DNA of 59,114 nt from Actinomortierella ambigua (GCA_016098155.1 JAAAJB010000162.1:1-59114), one strand, 5' to 3'. Shown: positions 43,647 to 54,337, counted from the stretch's first letter. Program-made: numbers and translations. The notes: generated from the sequence alone by a model not told the origin.

Positions 43647-45707
43647 ATGACGTCAATGCCCATTCTCGACTTGCCAGAGCTGCGGCAGCACGTCGCCCAA
43701 TATCTAGACAACGCAGCCCTCCAGGCCTGTACGGTGGTCTGTCGATCCTGGCACGCAGACATGCAGCCTGTACTCTGGGCATCGATATCGATCCACCGAG
43801 CATGGTTCCGGGCACACTTTGACATGGAACCAGTCGAGATGTATTCGAGTTTCCGCAAAAATGCGCGATGGATCCAGTACCTCTGGTTCCATTCCAAGGA
43901 CGTGGCCTCCGCCTCCTCGTACAGCGCCAACGACAATGTCCCCTACCATTGGGGCCTGTTGCGGCTTCCTCCCACGCTCTGCCAGATCCTGCAAGAGCAA
44001 TGCAAGTCTCTGCTCATGATCGACGACTCGGAGCATGGCCATCATCACGGCCGTACCTGGGATCTCTACTCGGCCCTGATCCTCGCCAATCCCGGATTGC
44101 GGTCTCTCCGGCTCTGGGGCCGTCGCCCTCGGAAGGAGAGGGACGGCGAGTACAACGACGATGAGTATACCAACGAATGTTGCACGATGCCACTGCCCTG
44201 GACGCTTCGCCATCTTCCCAAGCTAAGATATCTGGGCCTGCTCCGCATTCAGCGACCAGAGGATTTGGCCTACATCCTGATAGACGCGCCGGCGTTGGAG
44301 GAGCTGGTCGTTCAGGATCGATCCGGACCTGCTGATGTGGCCATTTATGACGTGCCGTCGTGGCCCAATGAACAACCAATGGAAGACGAGGAGGATGCCA
44401 GGCTTCTGGCTCTTCTCGACACCGCTGCTGCTGCCACTGCCACTACCACTACCACTGCCACTACCACATCCTCGGTCACGACGGTTGTGACAAGGGGTCA
44501 TGGTCTGAAGCGGCTCAAGCTGGCGATGTACTGCCACAACCCCTATCTGGTGGGCCTGCTCCGATTCTGCCGATCGCTCGTCCGTCTCGAGATTGGCGAC
44601 ATGAGCAAGCCGTGTTGGGCGAGTCTCGGGCGCGTGATGGCGATGGGGGCACTCTTGTCTCTGCAAGAGCTAGTGATGGTGCCCTACAGCAGTGATTCGC
44701 ACGAGGCCGTGACGACGGTTCTCGAGGCGATTCCTCTTGTTTCTACTTCACCTTTTCCTCTTCCTCATTTGATCCAGCAACCCAACGATCACCAACTCCA
44801 GCTCCAGCACCAACATCAGCAACACGATCATCCGCCACTAAAACGGATCCAGCTCCACTGCCTTCGATCGGCTCTGGTCGTGCTCCTGACCCATCATCAT
44901 CGCCTCGCCCACGGTCTGGAACATGTCATGATCCGATGTAACTACCGAGAATGGCCGGCCGACTACCAGGAACCCTTGGCCGAATTCTTTTATCAGTGCC
45001 CTCGATTGAAATCGCTCCGCGTTCGCTCTCAGACCCCCTTTGAGGCCCGGTACTTGCTCCGCCCGGAACCTTGGGTCTGCACCGACCTAGAGGAGCTCCA
45101 ACTCCCACTCGTGCTGCGGTCACAGAGGCACTGGGCTGACAGAGCCCAGAGACGACAGCGATTACAAAGGAATGATGGTGATGGTGATGGTAGAGACGGA
45201 GGAGGAGAAGGAGCAACAGCTAGAGGTGGAGGGAGCATTCAGCAGAATAGTAGCCCAGAGTGCTGGGAAGATTTACTCCTCCTCGGCCAGGCCGAAAAGG
45301 AGGCGGTGGCGCCTGGTCGGGACGAGCGCGAGCAGGCCGAGATTCTGTGGATGCAGCGTCTGGGGAGGTTGCACCGGCTTCGAGAGGCGCGGTTCGGGGT
45401 CGAGGACGTAGGGATGCCGTCCAAGTACACGCTGTCGTGTCTGAGCTGGACGTTATCGAAAGGGTTGGGAGAGCTGGGGTCGTTGACACGGCTGCAGCGG
45501 TTGGATCTGGGCGAGGCCCCGCTGTTGATGGACGTGCCCGAGTTTGTGTTTATGAAGAAGCATTGGTCGAGTTTTGTGTATCTGGACTATGGCTCGCTTT
45601 GGGACAGACGGTTCGGGACAGAGACGACGGTCGCGCGGGACCAGTGGCTGTGTGAGAACTGGCCGGAACTGAGGGTTAGGTGCAACTTTGAGGAAGATGA
45701 AAAATAA
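43647..45707 (+). CDS. F-box/LRR-type protein (founder of the plus-strand remnants)
   Basis: Predicted protein of 686 residues, probably a substrate receptor for an SCF (Skp1-Cullin-F-box) ubiquitin ligase. The F-box lies at residues about 5-49: LDLPELRQHVAQYL..ALQACTVVCRSWHADMQPVLW. The rest reads as leucine-rich segments typical of Rni-like superhelices (for example LRHLPKLRYLGLLRIQ), interrupted by low-complexity insertions (poly-Thr/Ala near 260-280, Gln/His near 390, Gly/Asp near 510-525). The 3' end (45490-45707) and a piece near 43974-44010 reappear in degraded form at 48548-48815 and 52115-52350. The start at 43647 is chosen because it begins directly before the F-box; upstream in-frame sequence is leader. 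Confidence 0.85.
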   Translation: MTSMPILDLPELRQHVAQYLDNAALQACTVVCRSWHADMQPVLWASISIHRAWFRAHFDMEPVEMYSSFRKNARWIQYLWFHSKDVASASSYSANDNVPYHWGLLRLPPTLCQILQEQCKSLLMIDDSEHGHHHGRTWDLYSALILANPGLRSLRLWGRRPRKERDGEYNDDEYTNECCTMPLPWTLRHLPKLRYLGLLRIQRPEDLAYILIDAPALEELVVQDRSGPADVAIYDVPSWPNEQPMEDEEDARLLALLDTAAAATATTTTTATTTSSVTTVVTRGHGLKRLKLAMYCHNPYLVGLLRFCRSLVRLEIGDMSKPCWASLGRVMAMGALLSLQELVMVPYSSDSHEAVTTVLEAIPLVSTSPFPLPHLIQQPNDHQLQLQHQHQQHDHPPLKRIQLHCLRSALVVLLTHHHRLAHGLEHVMIRCNYREWPADYQEPLAEFFYQCPRLKSLRVRSQTPFEARYLLRPEPWVCTDLEELQLPLVLRSQRHWADRAQRRQRLQRNDGDGDGRDGGGEGATARGGGSIQQNSSPECWEDLLLLGQAEKEAVAPGRDEREQAEILWMQRLGRLHRLREARFGVEDVGMPSKYTLSCLSWTLSKGLGELGSLTRLQRLDLGEAPLLMDVPEFVFMKKHWSSFVYLDYGSLWDRRFGTETTVARDQWLCENWPELRVRCNFEEDEK

Positions 45708-45993
45708 ATGAGAGACACCACAAAAAAAAAAGGTTGTGGAGAGTGGGTCACACCACACGCTTGACGCTACATCTTTCTGTCATGGCTAAAAGGTATGGGA
45801 CGATCATGCTGCAATGCCAATACCCTAAAAAAATCATTTATTATACTCAATTGAATGTGGGACCATGAACATGGAGCATGGGCTATCTTACACACCGTCT
45901 CCGCCTTGGCCTATGATGACTTTTAGGAGATAAGGAACCAACGTGTATGTGTCTGTGTGAAGGAGAGTGAGTGAGAGGAGGAATAACATTGGT

Positions 45994-47691
45994 CTACCTT
46001 CCTATCTCGACCACGTTCAACTCTGGCCACCAAGTGCGGAGCCATGCCCGCTTCTGTTCGCTCTTAATCCTATCAACGACGAGCTTGGCCAGGCTTGTCC
46101 AGTTTGCCTTCATCCATCGAAACTCGCGGATCCCTTGCACGTACTCTCGGTCACTCAGATCTAGCACCTCCAAACACTTCAAGTTCTTCAGCTGTTCCAG
46201 TCCTGTCGGGACTCGCCACGCCATTTGGGTACTAGTCTTTGATCCGCTCCATACCCTGCCCCCACCTGGTAGAGTAAGCCGTCGGAGCTGTGTCAAGGCC
46301 GCTAGGCGCTTCATAAAGAGGCGTTCAGCTTTCTGCCACTCAGACATACCGAGTTTTGTACAGCTGCCGGCCACATCGCTATCGTCCGGCGTCGTCGTCA
46401 TCTTCGCCAATTCCACTTGATCGTGGAGGGGAACCATGGAATGGCGGTGAAGTGCAACTGGTATCTCCAGCTCTTCGAGGTCGACACAGACCCAGGGCCG
46501 CACAATGAGTTCACAGAGATCGAGTGGCATACAGAACCGCTGCTTCGTTATAGGGCGATCGGATGGAAGTATCGAGGGCATTGGTTCAACCCCATTATCG
46601 ACGACTCTGAGTGTTTTCAGGCCAACACACTCTACGAGAATTATCAAGACGGTTTGAGGCACGACATAGCAGCACGAGACGACAAGATGCTGGAGTCGGA
46701 GACTATGGGTTTCTGCAATGGCTTGAAATGCATCTGCAGAGTTGGTATTCAGTGTGAGGGTGAAGATCTGTTGGTATGCAAGGACCCTCAGGACTTGTTG
46801 GATTGCGCTGGGGTCCGAGGAACGGAATACCAAAGAGGGATCTGAAAGAAAGTCTGGCGACAGGATATTGGTGGCCTCGTCTTGGGCTTTCCTCATCGAT
46901 TGAAAATATATGAACTGAAGCTTTGGGCATCGCTCAAGGACTGTCGTCAACTCGGCAGGGGAGTTCATGCCGCATATGGATAGACGTTTGAGAGCCGAAG
47001 GCTTCTGCTTCGCAGTAGAATCGTCTGTAATGGGGTGCTGTTGTTCGTTGTCCACCAGTTTGGATGATGTGGATAAGGTCTCAGAAAGAATGAGCTCCTC
47101 CAGAAGCGGGAAAGTGGTCAACAGGCAAACAACATCTTGGGTAGAGAGGCCTACGGAGATGGAGAGCGATCTCAGTCCAGATAGAACAAACGCCTTTTGC
47201 AGACAGTAGACCTTGTTGGTCGATAAGTTCTGTATTCCTGGATTCTGATCGATCATAGCTTGGACAAGGTTCTGGATCGATTCTTGACGTTCAAAGTCCC
47301 AGTGGACTTTTGATGAACTGTCGAACGACAAGGCCGTGAGCGAGATGCATTTATCAACAGCAAGTTGAAAACACTCTTGAAATATCCTGTGCTCTTCGGT
47401 GGCATTCAGTTCAAGACGTCGGATGTAATGGCCGTTGGAAGCGAACGATCGACTCCAGTCAATATTCGCACAGAGTACAACGTTGAACCCTTCTTTAGTC
47501 GCTAACTGGCAACGGGCAACACTGCGCCTTTCGCTGATGGAGATTGTGGACCATACAGCGGGCTGGAATGTCGTGTGCCAGGCTTTGCACACCAGAGTAC
47601 AAGCCTTCAGGTCATGAGGAGAGAGATGACGGGCGACCATCATTCTCAATTCCGGCAAGTCCATGGGCTGAATTTTGCTCATCGTGTTCAT
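45994..47691 (-). CDS. F-box/LRR protein A of the tandem array
   Basis: Predicted protein of 565 residues. F-box at about 8-50 (MDLPELRMMVARHL..DLKACTLVCKAWHTTFQPAVW), then a segment of about 25 residues (53-78) that differs completely from its paralogues, then DWSRSFASNGHYIRRLEL and leucine-rich repeats to the end (LPLLEELILSETL, LEVLDLSDREYVQGIREFRWMKANW). Single exon. Likely SCF substrate receptor. Convergent with the plus-strand F-box gene (287-base gap). Its upstream side is fused to a remnant of a second F-box type. Confidence 0.88.
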   Translation of the reverse strand: MNTMSKIQPMDLPELRMMVARHLSPHDLKACTLVCKAWHTTFQPAVWSTISISERRSVARCQLATKEGFNVVLCANIDWSRSFASNGHYIRRLELNATEEHRIFQECFQLAVDKCISLTALSFDSSSKVHWDFERQESIQNLVQAMIDQNPGIQNLSTNKVYCLQKAFVLSGLRSLSISVGLSTQDVVCLLTTFPLLEELILSETLSTSSKLVDNEQQHPITDDSTAKQKPSALKRLSICGMNSPAELTTVLERCPKLQFIYFQSMRKAQDEATNILSPDFLSDPSLVFRSSDPSAIQQVLRVLAYQQIFTLTLNTNSADAFQAIAETHSLRLQHLVVSCCYVVPQTVLIILVECVGLKTLRVVDNGVEPMPSILPSDRPITKQRFCMPLDLCELIVRPWVCVDLEELEIPVALHRHSMVPLHDQVELAKMTTTPDDSDVAGSCTKLGMSEWQKAERLFMKRLAALTQLRRLTLPGGGRVWSGSKTSTQMAWRVPTGLEQLKNLKCLEVLDLSDREYVQGIREFRWMKANWTSLAKLVVDRIKSEQKRAWLRTWWPELNVVEIGR

Positions 47692-47935
47692 GTGAATGAA
47701 AAACAGGCAACCTATGAAATTGGGCTCGCTGTTGGGCCCTATTGGAAAATTTTGGGTCAGGTCACGGGTTCACTATTCACACGAACACAGGACAGCAATG
47801 GTTTGCTTAATCACCATCCGAAAGGGGGGGGGGGGTAAAACTGTTGTGGACGTCTAAACCAAAGTCGTGAACGCGAGGAAACGGCACGCGAAAGCGAAAT
47901 ATTTCCAAGAAACAAAAGTACGGTGCCTGCCCAAA

Positions 47936-48500
47936 AAGTCAGAGTCAAAAGTCCAACACCTGCAAATGATCACAGTCTTGCAAGCCTGTCCAACCCCGTC
48001 GGTCAGTCTCCAGGACATGATGTCTACCACTGGTGAGCCGCGATTTCTTCCGAGCCATCAACCTGAGCGCGCGTACCTGGATCAGGATCCCAATTCGTTC
48101 CTATTTCGGCCTCTCTCCACGCGGAAAGCATTCTCGCATCGTTCTGAGAGTTATGTATCAATGACTTTGGTCGTTCTCCTTTTTCTCTTCCTGGGGACGG
48201 ACCACGCCTGAATATACCAGAGTTCCAGTGAGAGCGGCATCTTGAGTTTCTCGAACTGAGCGCCGGTCACAGGGCTAGGAGACCACCTTGCGCATGCTAC
48301 GCATCGGTGTGGACCACGAGCGTCTTGAGGGCCGTACAAGTAGCGAGAATGATTACCGGGCTCGTGGTCGCGCAATTGATATTCACCAGCGTGAGCTGTT
48401 CAAGATATTGGTTGTTGATGCTTTGAAAGCACCCTTCGGCAGGGTTTTTTAAGTAGATACGCATCTCCGACCGATGAACAGAAGGATGTCGGCTGATATA
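47936..48500 (-). pseudogene. Remnant R1 of the gene-E-type F-box gene
   Basis: Resembles the C-terminal half of the F-box gene at 57075-58736, from about 57239 on. It shares AGTCCAACACCT, GCCTGTCCAACCCCGTCG, TTTCTTCCGAGCCATCAACC and a block ending TTGAGTTTCTCGAACTGAG. Multiple indels break the frame and the last 160 coding bases are missing. Confidence 0.8.
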
Positions 48501-48547
48501 GGATGTTGTTGTGTGATAGCAGAACTTGGAGATTTAGTGGCTTCGTT

Positions 48548-48815
48548 ACATGCTCTACCAGTTCCTGCGAGAGCAATGCACGTCCGTGGCGGTTGAATCC
48601 AGGAGAGGCCCCACTGCTGATGGACGTACTCAAGCTTGTATTTTATGAAAAAGTACTGTTCGAGCTTTCGGTATCTGGACTATGGCTCGCTTTGGGGACA
48701 GACGGCTCGGGACAGATATATACCACGGTCATGCGAGACCAGTAGCTGTGTGGGAACTGGCCAAAACTGAGGTTAAGTGCAACTTTGAGGAAGATGCAAA
48801 ATATATGAGGGAGAA
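48548..48815 (+). pseudogene. Remnant T2 of the plus-strand F-box gene
   Basis: A short piece matching 43974-44010 (CTCTACCAGTTCCTGCGAGAGCAATGC) is joined directly to a copy of the 3' end (45497-45715: GAGGCCCC.CTG.TGATGGACGT, TATCTGGACTATGGCTCGC). About 1.5 kb of the parent is missing between them. Frameshifts and stops are present. Confidence 0.85.
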
Positions 48816-48846
48816 AAAGGTGGTAAAAAGTGGTGGAGAGTGGATC

Positions 48847-49209
48847 TGTCACCAGACGCATGTTGTCGCGTTCCCTTTACGACTATACTTCCTAGGTTCT
48901 ACCGTGCTGTCATCAGGCGCGTGATGTTGCGCCCCCTTCTCTCCAAGTACTTCCAGGTTTTACCAGGCGCTTGGTTCGCGCCAAGACGGCTAGCGTCTAC
49001 TTTGCTAGCCGCACCAATGACTCTTACAAGAGTCATCTCGGCGACCTCCCCGGTCCCGAGAACCACTATATATAGGACCCTCTTTCCCCACCTTGAAATA
49101 ACAACAACAACAATCCCAGAACACTCATAGCAATATCTCATTAAACACCCTGAAGTACGAACCCCTATCTGTCCCTGTGATACATGTGCAAGTCCTTCGA
49201 CTTGCAACA
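48847..49209 (+). mobile_element. Solo LTR (363 bp) with 5-bp target duplication
   Basis: Starts TGTCACC and ends GCAACA (TG..CA ends, TGT/ACA inverted). It is flanked by GGATC at 48842-48846 and 49210-49214. The paralogous DNA at 52396 (GAGAGTGGATTATATCTTTCTGTCACGG) has no insert at the same point and so shows the empty site. Inside are a TATA-like TATATATA (about 49069), a palindrome TGACTCTTACAAGAGTCA (49018-49035) and an inverted repeat around GGCTAGC. No internal retrotransposon genes remain, so LTR-LTR recombination is likely. The strand is assigned from the TATA position and is not certain. Confidence 0.85.
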
Positions 49210-49444
49210 GGATCACATCTTTTTGTCACGGTCAAAAGGCATGTGATGCTCATGCTGCGACGCCAATACGCTAAAAAAAATCATTTATTATGCTCAATCG
49301 AACGTGGGAATATAGGGACCATGAACCTGGAGCATGGACTATCTTACACACCGTCTCCGTCTCGGCCTAGCTTTTGAAAGATAGTGAACCAACGTGTATG
49401 TGTCTGTGTGAAGGAGTGTGGGTGGGAGGAGGAAGAAAAGAGGT

Positions 49445-51142
49445 CTACCCTTCTTTATTCACCACGTCTAACTCTGGCCAATGAGCGCGGAACCATCCCC
49501 ATTTCCTCTCGCTCTCCATCCCGCTGACGACGAGCTTCGTCAGGCTTATCCAGTTTGCCTTCATCCATCGAAACTCGGGGATCCCTTGTACGTACAGTCG
49601 GCCACTCACGTCCAGCACCTCCAAACGCTTTAGGTTCTTCAGCTGTTCCAGTCCAGTCGGGATTCGCCACGCCATGTCGGCAACAGTCTTTACTCCCTCC
49701 CATTCCCAGTTTGGTAGAATAAGCCGTCGGAGCTGTGTCAAGGCTGCAAGGCGCTTCATAAAGAGGCGTTCAGCCTGCTGCCATTCAGAAACACCGGGTT
49801 TTGTACAGCTACTGCCCGCATCGCTACCGTCCGGCGTCATCGCCATCGTCGTCATCGTCGGCAGTATCACTAGATCGGAAACGATATCCGCGCTATGGCG
49901 GTCAAGTGCAACTGGCATCTCCAGCTCTTCGAGGTCGACACAGACCCAGGGCCGCGTAATCAGTGCACGGAGATCGATTGGGTCACAGGACCGCGTAGTC
50001 GTTATACAGACACCGAGTGGGGGTTTCGAGAGCCCTGGTTCAACCCAACCATCGACGACTCTGAGTGTTTTCAGGCCGACACACTCTGCGAGAATTATCA
50101 AAAGGGTTTCAGGCACATTTTGACACGAGACGACAAGATGCTGAAGTCGGTGACTATGGGTTTCTGCAATGGCTTGAAATGCGCCTGCGGAGGTGTTATC
50201 CAAGGCGAGAGTGAGGATCTGTTGATATGCAAGGACCCTCAGGAGCTGTTGGATTGCACTGGAGTGCGTGTCAAGGAGGATCAAAGAGGGATCTGAAAGA
50301 AAGTCTGGCGGCAGGATATTGAAGTCCTCGTCTTCGGCTTTCGCCATAAACTGAAAATATATGAACTGAAGCTTTGGGCATCGCTCAAGGATTGTCGTCA
50401 ATTCGTCAGGGGAGTTCATGCCGCGCACAGATAGACGCTTGAGAGCCGAAGGCTTCTGCTTCGCAGTAGAATCGTCTGTAATGGGGTGCTGCTGTTCGCT
50501 GTCCACCAGTTTGGATGGTCTGGATAAGGTCGCAGATAGAACGAGCTGCTCGAGGAGCGGAAAAGTGGTCAGCAGGCAAGCAACATCTTGGGAAGAGATG
50601 TCCTCGTCGATGGAGAGCGATCTCAGTCCAGATAGAGCAAACACCTTTTGCAGACAGTAGACCTTGTTGGTCGACAAGTTCTGTATTCCTGGATTCTGAT
50701 CGATCATAGCTTGTACAAGGTTCTGGATCGAGCCCCGACGTTCAAAACTCCAGCGGGCTTCTACTAAACTAACGAATGACAAGGCCGTGAGTGAGGTGCA
50801 TTTATCAACAGCAAGTTGAAGGCAATCCTGAAAAAGCTCGCCCTCTTCGTTGGCCAGTAGCTTAAGACGTCGGATGTAATGGCCGTTGGAAGCGAACGAT
50901 CGGCTCCAGTCACTTCTCAGACGGGGTGCAAATAGGGTCCCATTTTCAAGCTTATACTGGCAAAGTCCAACACAGCGCCATTCGGTGATGGAGATTGTGG
51001 ACCACACAGCAGGCTGGAATGTCGTGTGCCAGGCTTTGCACACCAGAGTACAAGCCTTCAGGTCATGAGAAGAGAGATGACGAGCGACCATCACTCTCAA
51101 TTCAGGCAGGTCCATGGGCTGAATTTTGTTCATCGTGTTCAA
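49445..51142 (-). CDS. F-box/LRR protein B of the tandem array
   Basis: Predicted protein of 565 residues, same length and plan as protein A. F-box at about 8-50 (MDLPELRVMVARHL..CTLVCKAWHTTFQPAVW), variable segment 53-78, then SDWSRSFASNGHYIRRLKL and leucine-rich repeats ending LEVLDVSGRLYVQGIPEFRWMKANW. Intact single exon. Its 3' spacer carries the solo LTR. Likely SCF substrate receptor with changed specificity relative to A and C. Confidence 0.88.
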   Translation of the reverse strand: MNTMNKIQPMDLPELRVMVARHLSSHDLKACTLVCKAWHTTFQPAVWSTISITEWRCVGLCQYKLENGTLFAPRLRSDWSRSFASNGHYIRRLKLLANEEGELFQDCLQLAVDKCTSLTALSFVSLVEARWSFERRGSIQNLVQAMIDQNPGIQNLSTNKVYCLQKVFALSGLRSLSIDEDISSQDVACLLTTFPLLEQLVLSATLSRPSKLVDSEQQHPITDDSTAKQKPSALKRLSVRGMNSPDELTTILERCPKLQFIYFQFMAKAEDEDFNILPPDFLSDPSLILLDTHSSAIQQLLRVLAYQQILTLALDNTSAGAFQAIAETHSHRLQHLVVSCQNVPETLLIILAECVGLKTLRVVDGWVEPGLSKPPLGVCITTTRSCDPIDLRALITRPWVCVDLEELEMPVALDRHSADIVSDLVILPTMTTMAMTPDGSDAGSSCTKPGVSEWQQAERLFMKRLAALTQLRRLILPNWEWEGVKTVADMAWRIPTGLEQLKNLKRLEVLDVSGRLYVQGIPEFRWMKANWISLTKLVVSGMESERKWGWFRAHWPELDVVNKEG

Positions 51143-51414
51143 GTGAATGAAATTGAGCTATGCAATTTGAACTCGCTGTTGAACCCTTGTAAAAATTTTG
51201 GGCTGGGTCACGGGTTCATTATTCACACGAACACAGGACAGCAATGGTTCGCTCGCTTAATCACCATCTGAGGGGGGAGGGGGAGGAGTGCGACTGTTGT
51301 GGACGTCTAAACCAAAGAGGAGCGCAAAAGAACATGGAACTGGAGGGTCGTGAACGCGAGGAAACGGCACGCGAAAGCGAAACATCTCCAAGAAACAAAA
51401 ATACGGTGCCTGCC

Positions 51415-52110
51415 CAAAAAGTCAGAGTCCAAAGTCCAACACCTGCAAACGATCACAGTCTTGCAAGCCTGTCCAACCCCCTCGGTCAGTCGCCAGGACA
51501 TGCTGTCTACCCCTGGCTGAGCCGAGATTTCTTCCGAGCCATCAACCTGAGCACGCGTAACTGGATCAGGCTCTCAATTCGTTCCATCAGGCCTCATTTC
51601 GGCCTCTCTCCATTCGGAAAGCATTCTTGCATCGTTCTGAGAGTCATGTATCATTCACTTTGACCGTCCTCCTTTTTCTCTTCCTGGGAACGGACCGCGC
51701 CTGGATATATAAGAGGTCCAGTGAGAACGGCATCTTGAGTTTCTCGAACTGAGCGCAGGCCTATGGCTGGTCGACCACCTTGCGCACACCCAGCGGCGTG
51801 CCATGCATCGGTGTGGACCACGAACGTTTTGAGGGCCTTACAGGTAGAGTGAACGACCATCGGGCTCATGGACGCGCAATTGAAACCCACCAGCGTGAGC
51901 TGTTCAAGATATTGGTCGTCTATGCTTTGAAAGTACCCGAAAGTTGCCTCGATAGGGTTTCCTAAGCAGCATTTTACTGCGACGCTGCGTTTGTCCGAGT
52001 GCTTGAAGCATCAGCTGTGCATTCCCGTCATATTCATCTCCGACCGATGGTCAGAGATGTCAGCCAATATAGGATGTTGTTGTGTGATAGCAGAGCTTGG
52101 AGGTTTAGCG
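51415..52110 (-). pseudogene. Remnant R2 of the gene-E-type F-box gene
   Basis: Same structure and same left breakpoint (GCCTGCCCAAAAAGTCAGAGTC) as R1, but longer. It extends to the segment resembling 57831-57880 (AGAGATGTCAGCCAATA). Broken by several indels. Confidence 0.8.
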
Positions 52111-52114
52111 GCTT

Positions 52115-52350
52115 CCTTACATGCTCCGCCAGTTCTTGCGAGAGTACTGCTCGTCTGCGGAGGTTAGGTCCAGACGAGGCCCATTGCTGATGGACGTACC
52201 CTGAGTTTGTATTTTTGAAAAAGCACTGGTCGAGTTTTGTGTATCTGGACTATGGCTCGCTTTGGGACCGACGGCTCGGGACAGAAACCACGGTCGCGCG
52301 GGACCAGTGGATGTGTGAGAACTGACCAGAACTGATGGTTAGCTGCAACA
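52115..52350 (+). pseudogene. Remnant T3 of the plus-strand F-box gene
   Basis: Same internal deletion as T2: a CATGCTCCGCCAGTTCTTGCGAGAG piece is joined to the 3' end (TTGCTGATGGACGTAC, TATCTGGACTATGGCTCGC, CGGTCGCGCGGGACCAGTGG). It contains stops and a frameshift near GACGTACCCTGAG. Confidence 0.82.
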
Positions 52351-52636
52351 TTATGACTATACATGGAGTATGGGAAAAATACAAAAAGGTGGTGGAGAGT
52401 GGATTATATCTTTCTGTCACGGCCAAAAGACATTGGACGGATATTCTGCAAAGCCCACATACTGAAAATCATTTATTGTGCTCGATTGAAAAGGGGACAG
52501 AGGGTTCATGAACATGGAAGAAGGGCTATCTTACACACTGTCTCCGCCTTGACCTATGATAGCTTTTAACAGATAAGGCACCAATGTGTATGGGTCTGTG
52601 TGAAGGGGGGTGGGGGAGACGAGGAAGAAAAGTGGC

Positions 52637-54337
52637 CTACTCTACCATATTGACCACGTTCAACTCTGGCCAACAAGTGCGGAACCATTCGCATTTCCGC
52701 TCGCTCTCCATCCTACAGACGACGAGCTTGTTCAGGCTTGTCCAGTTTGCCTTCATCCATCGAAACTCGGGGATCCCTTGCACGTACTGTCGGCCACTCA
52801 CGTCCAGCACCTCCAAACGCTTTAGGGTCTTCAGCTGTTCCAGTCCAGTCGGGATTCGCCACGACATGTCGGTATCGGTCTTCAATCCGCTCCATGACCC
52901 GTTTGGTAGAATAAGCCGTCGGAGCTGTGTCAGGGCCGCTAGTTGCCTCATAAAGAGGCGTTCAGCTTTCTGCCATTCAGAAACACCGGGTTTTGTACAG
53001 CTACTGCCCACATCGCTACCGTCCGACGTCGTCGCCATCGTCGTCATCTTCGACACTACCATTTGATCGGGAACGATAACTGAGCTACGGCGGTTAAGTG
53101 CAAGTGGCATCTCCAGAATTTCGAGGTCGACACAGACCCAGGGCCGCGTAATCAGTGCACGAGGATCGAGTGGGTTACTACTGATTCGCGGAGTCTTTAT
53201 ACTGAAATCGAGTGGGGGTATCGAAGCCACTGATTCAACCCGACCATTGACGGCCCTGAGTGTTTTCAGGCCGACACACTCTGCGAGAATTATCAAAAGG
53301 GTTTCAGGCACATTGTGGCACGAGACGACAAGACGCTGGAGTCGGCGACTATGGTTTTGTGCAATGCAATGAAATATGTCTGCGGAGGTGATATCCAAGG
53401 CGAGGGTGAGGATCTGTTGATATGCAAAGACCTTCAGGACTTGTTGAATTGATTCTGAGTCCGAGTCGCGGAAGATCAAAGAAACATCTGAAAGAAAGTC
53501 TGGCGGCAGGATTTTGGTGGCTTTGTCATGGCGATCTAGTGTAAATTGAGAATATATGGATTGAAGCTTTGGGCAACGCTCAAGGATTGTCGTCAATTCG
53601 TCAAGGGTGTTCATGCCGCGCACGGATAGATGCTTGAGAGCCGAAGGCTTCTGCTTCACAGTAGAATCGTCTGTAATGGGGTGCTGCTGTTCGTTGTCCA
53701 CCAGCTTGGATGACCCGGAGAAGGCTTCACGAAGAACGAGCTCCTCCAGGAGCGGGAAAGTGGTCAGCAGGCAAGCAACATCTTGGGTGGAGAGGCCTTC
53801 GGAGATGGAGAGCGATCTCAGTCCAGATAAAACAAACGCCTTTTGCAGACAGTAGACCTTGTTGGTCGACAACTTTTGGATTCCTGGATTCTGATCGATC
53901 AGAGCATAGACAAGGTTCTGGATCGAGCCTGGACGTTCAAAGTTCCAGCGGATTTCTGCTAAACTATCGACTGACAAGGCCTTGAGCGAGGTGCATTTAT
54001 CAACAACAAGTCGAAGACACTCTTCAAATAGATCGCTTTCCTGGGTTGCCATCAGTTCAAGATGTCGGATGTAATGGCCGTTGGAAGCGAACGATCGGCC
54101 CCAGGCACTGTTCGGACGTGGTGCATATTTGATCACTCCTGTAATCGAATAGTGGCAAAGTCCAATAAAGTTCCATTCGCTTATGATGCATGTGGACCAC
54201 ACAGCAGGTTGAAATGTCGTGTGCCAGGCTTTGCACACCAGAGTACAAGCCTTCAGGTCATGAGGAGAGAGATGACGGGCGACCATCCTCCTCAATTCCG
54301 GCAGGTCCATGGGCTGAATTTTGTTCATTGTGGTCAT
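52637..54337 (-). CDS. F-box/LRR protein C of the tandem array
   Basis: Predicted protein of 566 residues starting MTTMNKIQPMDLPEL. An in-frame ATG 30 bases upstream is possible but has no counterpart in A and B. F-box at about 8-50, variable segment, AWGRSFASNGHYIRHLEL, then leucine-rich repeats with LPLLEELVLREAF and LEVLDVSGRQYVQGIPEFRWMKANW. Intact single exon. Likely SCF substrate receptor. Confidence 0.87.
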   Translation of the reverse strand: MTTMNKIQPMDLPELRRMVARHLSPHDLKACTLVCKAWHTTFQPAVWSTCIISEWNFIGLCHYSITGVIKYAPRPNSAWGRSFASNGHYIRHLELMATQESDLFEECLRLVVDKCTSLKALSVDSLAEIRWNFERPGSIQNLVYALIDQNPGIQKLSTNKVYCLQKAFVLSGLRSLSISEGLSTQDVACLLTTFPLLEELVLREAFSGSSKLVDNEQQHPITDDSTVKQKPSALKHLSVRGMNTLDELTTILERCPKLQSIYSQFTLDRHDKATKILPPDFLSDVSLIFRDSDSESIQQVLKVFAYQQILTLALDITSADIFHCIAQNHSRRLQRLVVSCHNVPETLLIILAECVGLKTLRAVNGRVESVASIPPLDFSIKTPRISSNPLDPRALITRPWVCVDLEILEMPLALNRRSSVIVPDQMVVSKMTTMATTSDGSDVGSSCTKPGVSEWQKAERLFMRQLAALTQLRRLILPNGSWSGLKTDTDMSWRIPTGLEQLKTLKRLEVLDVSGRQYVQGIPEFRWMKANWTSLNKLVVCRMESERKCEWFRTCWPELNVVNMVE

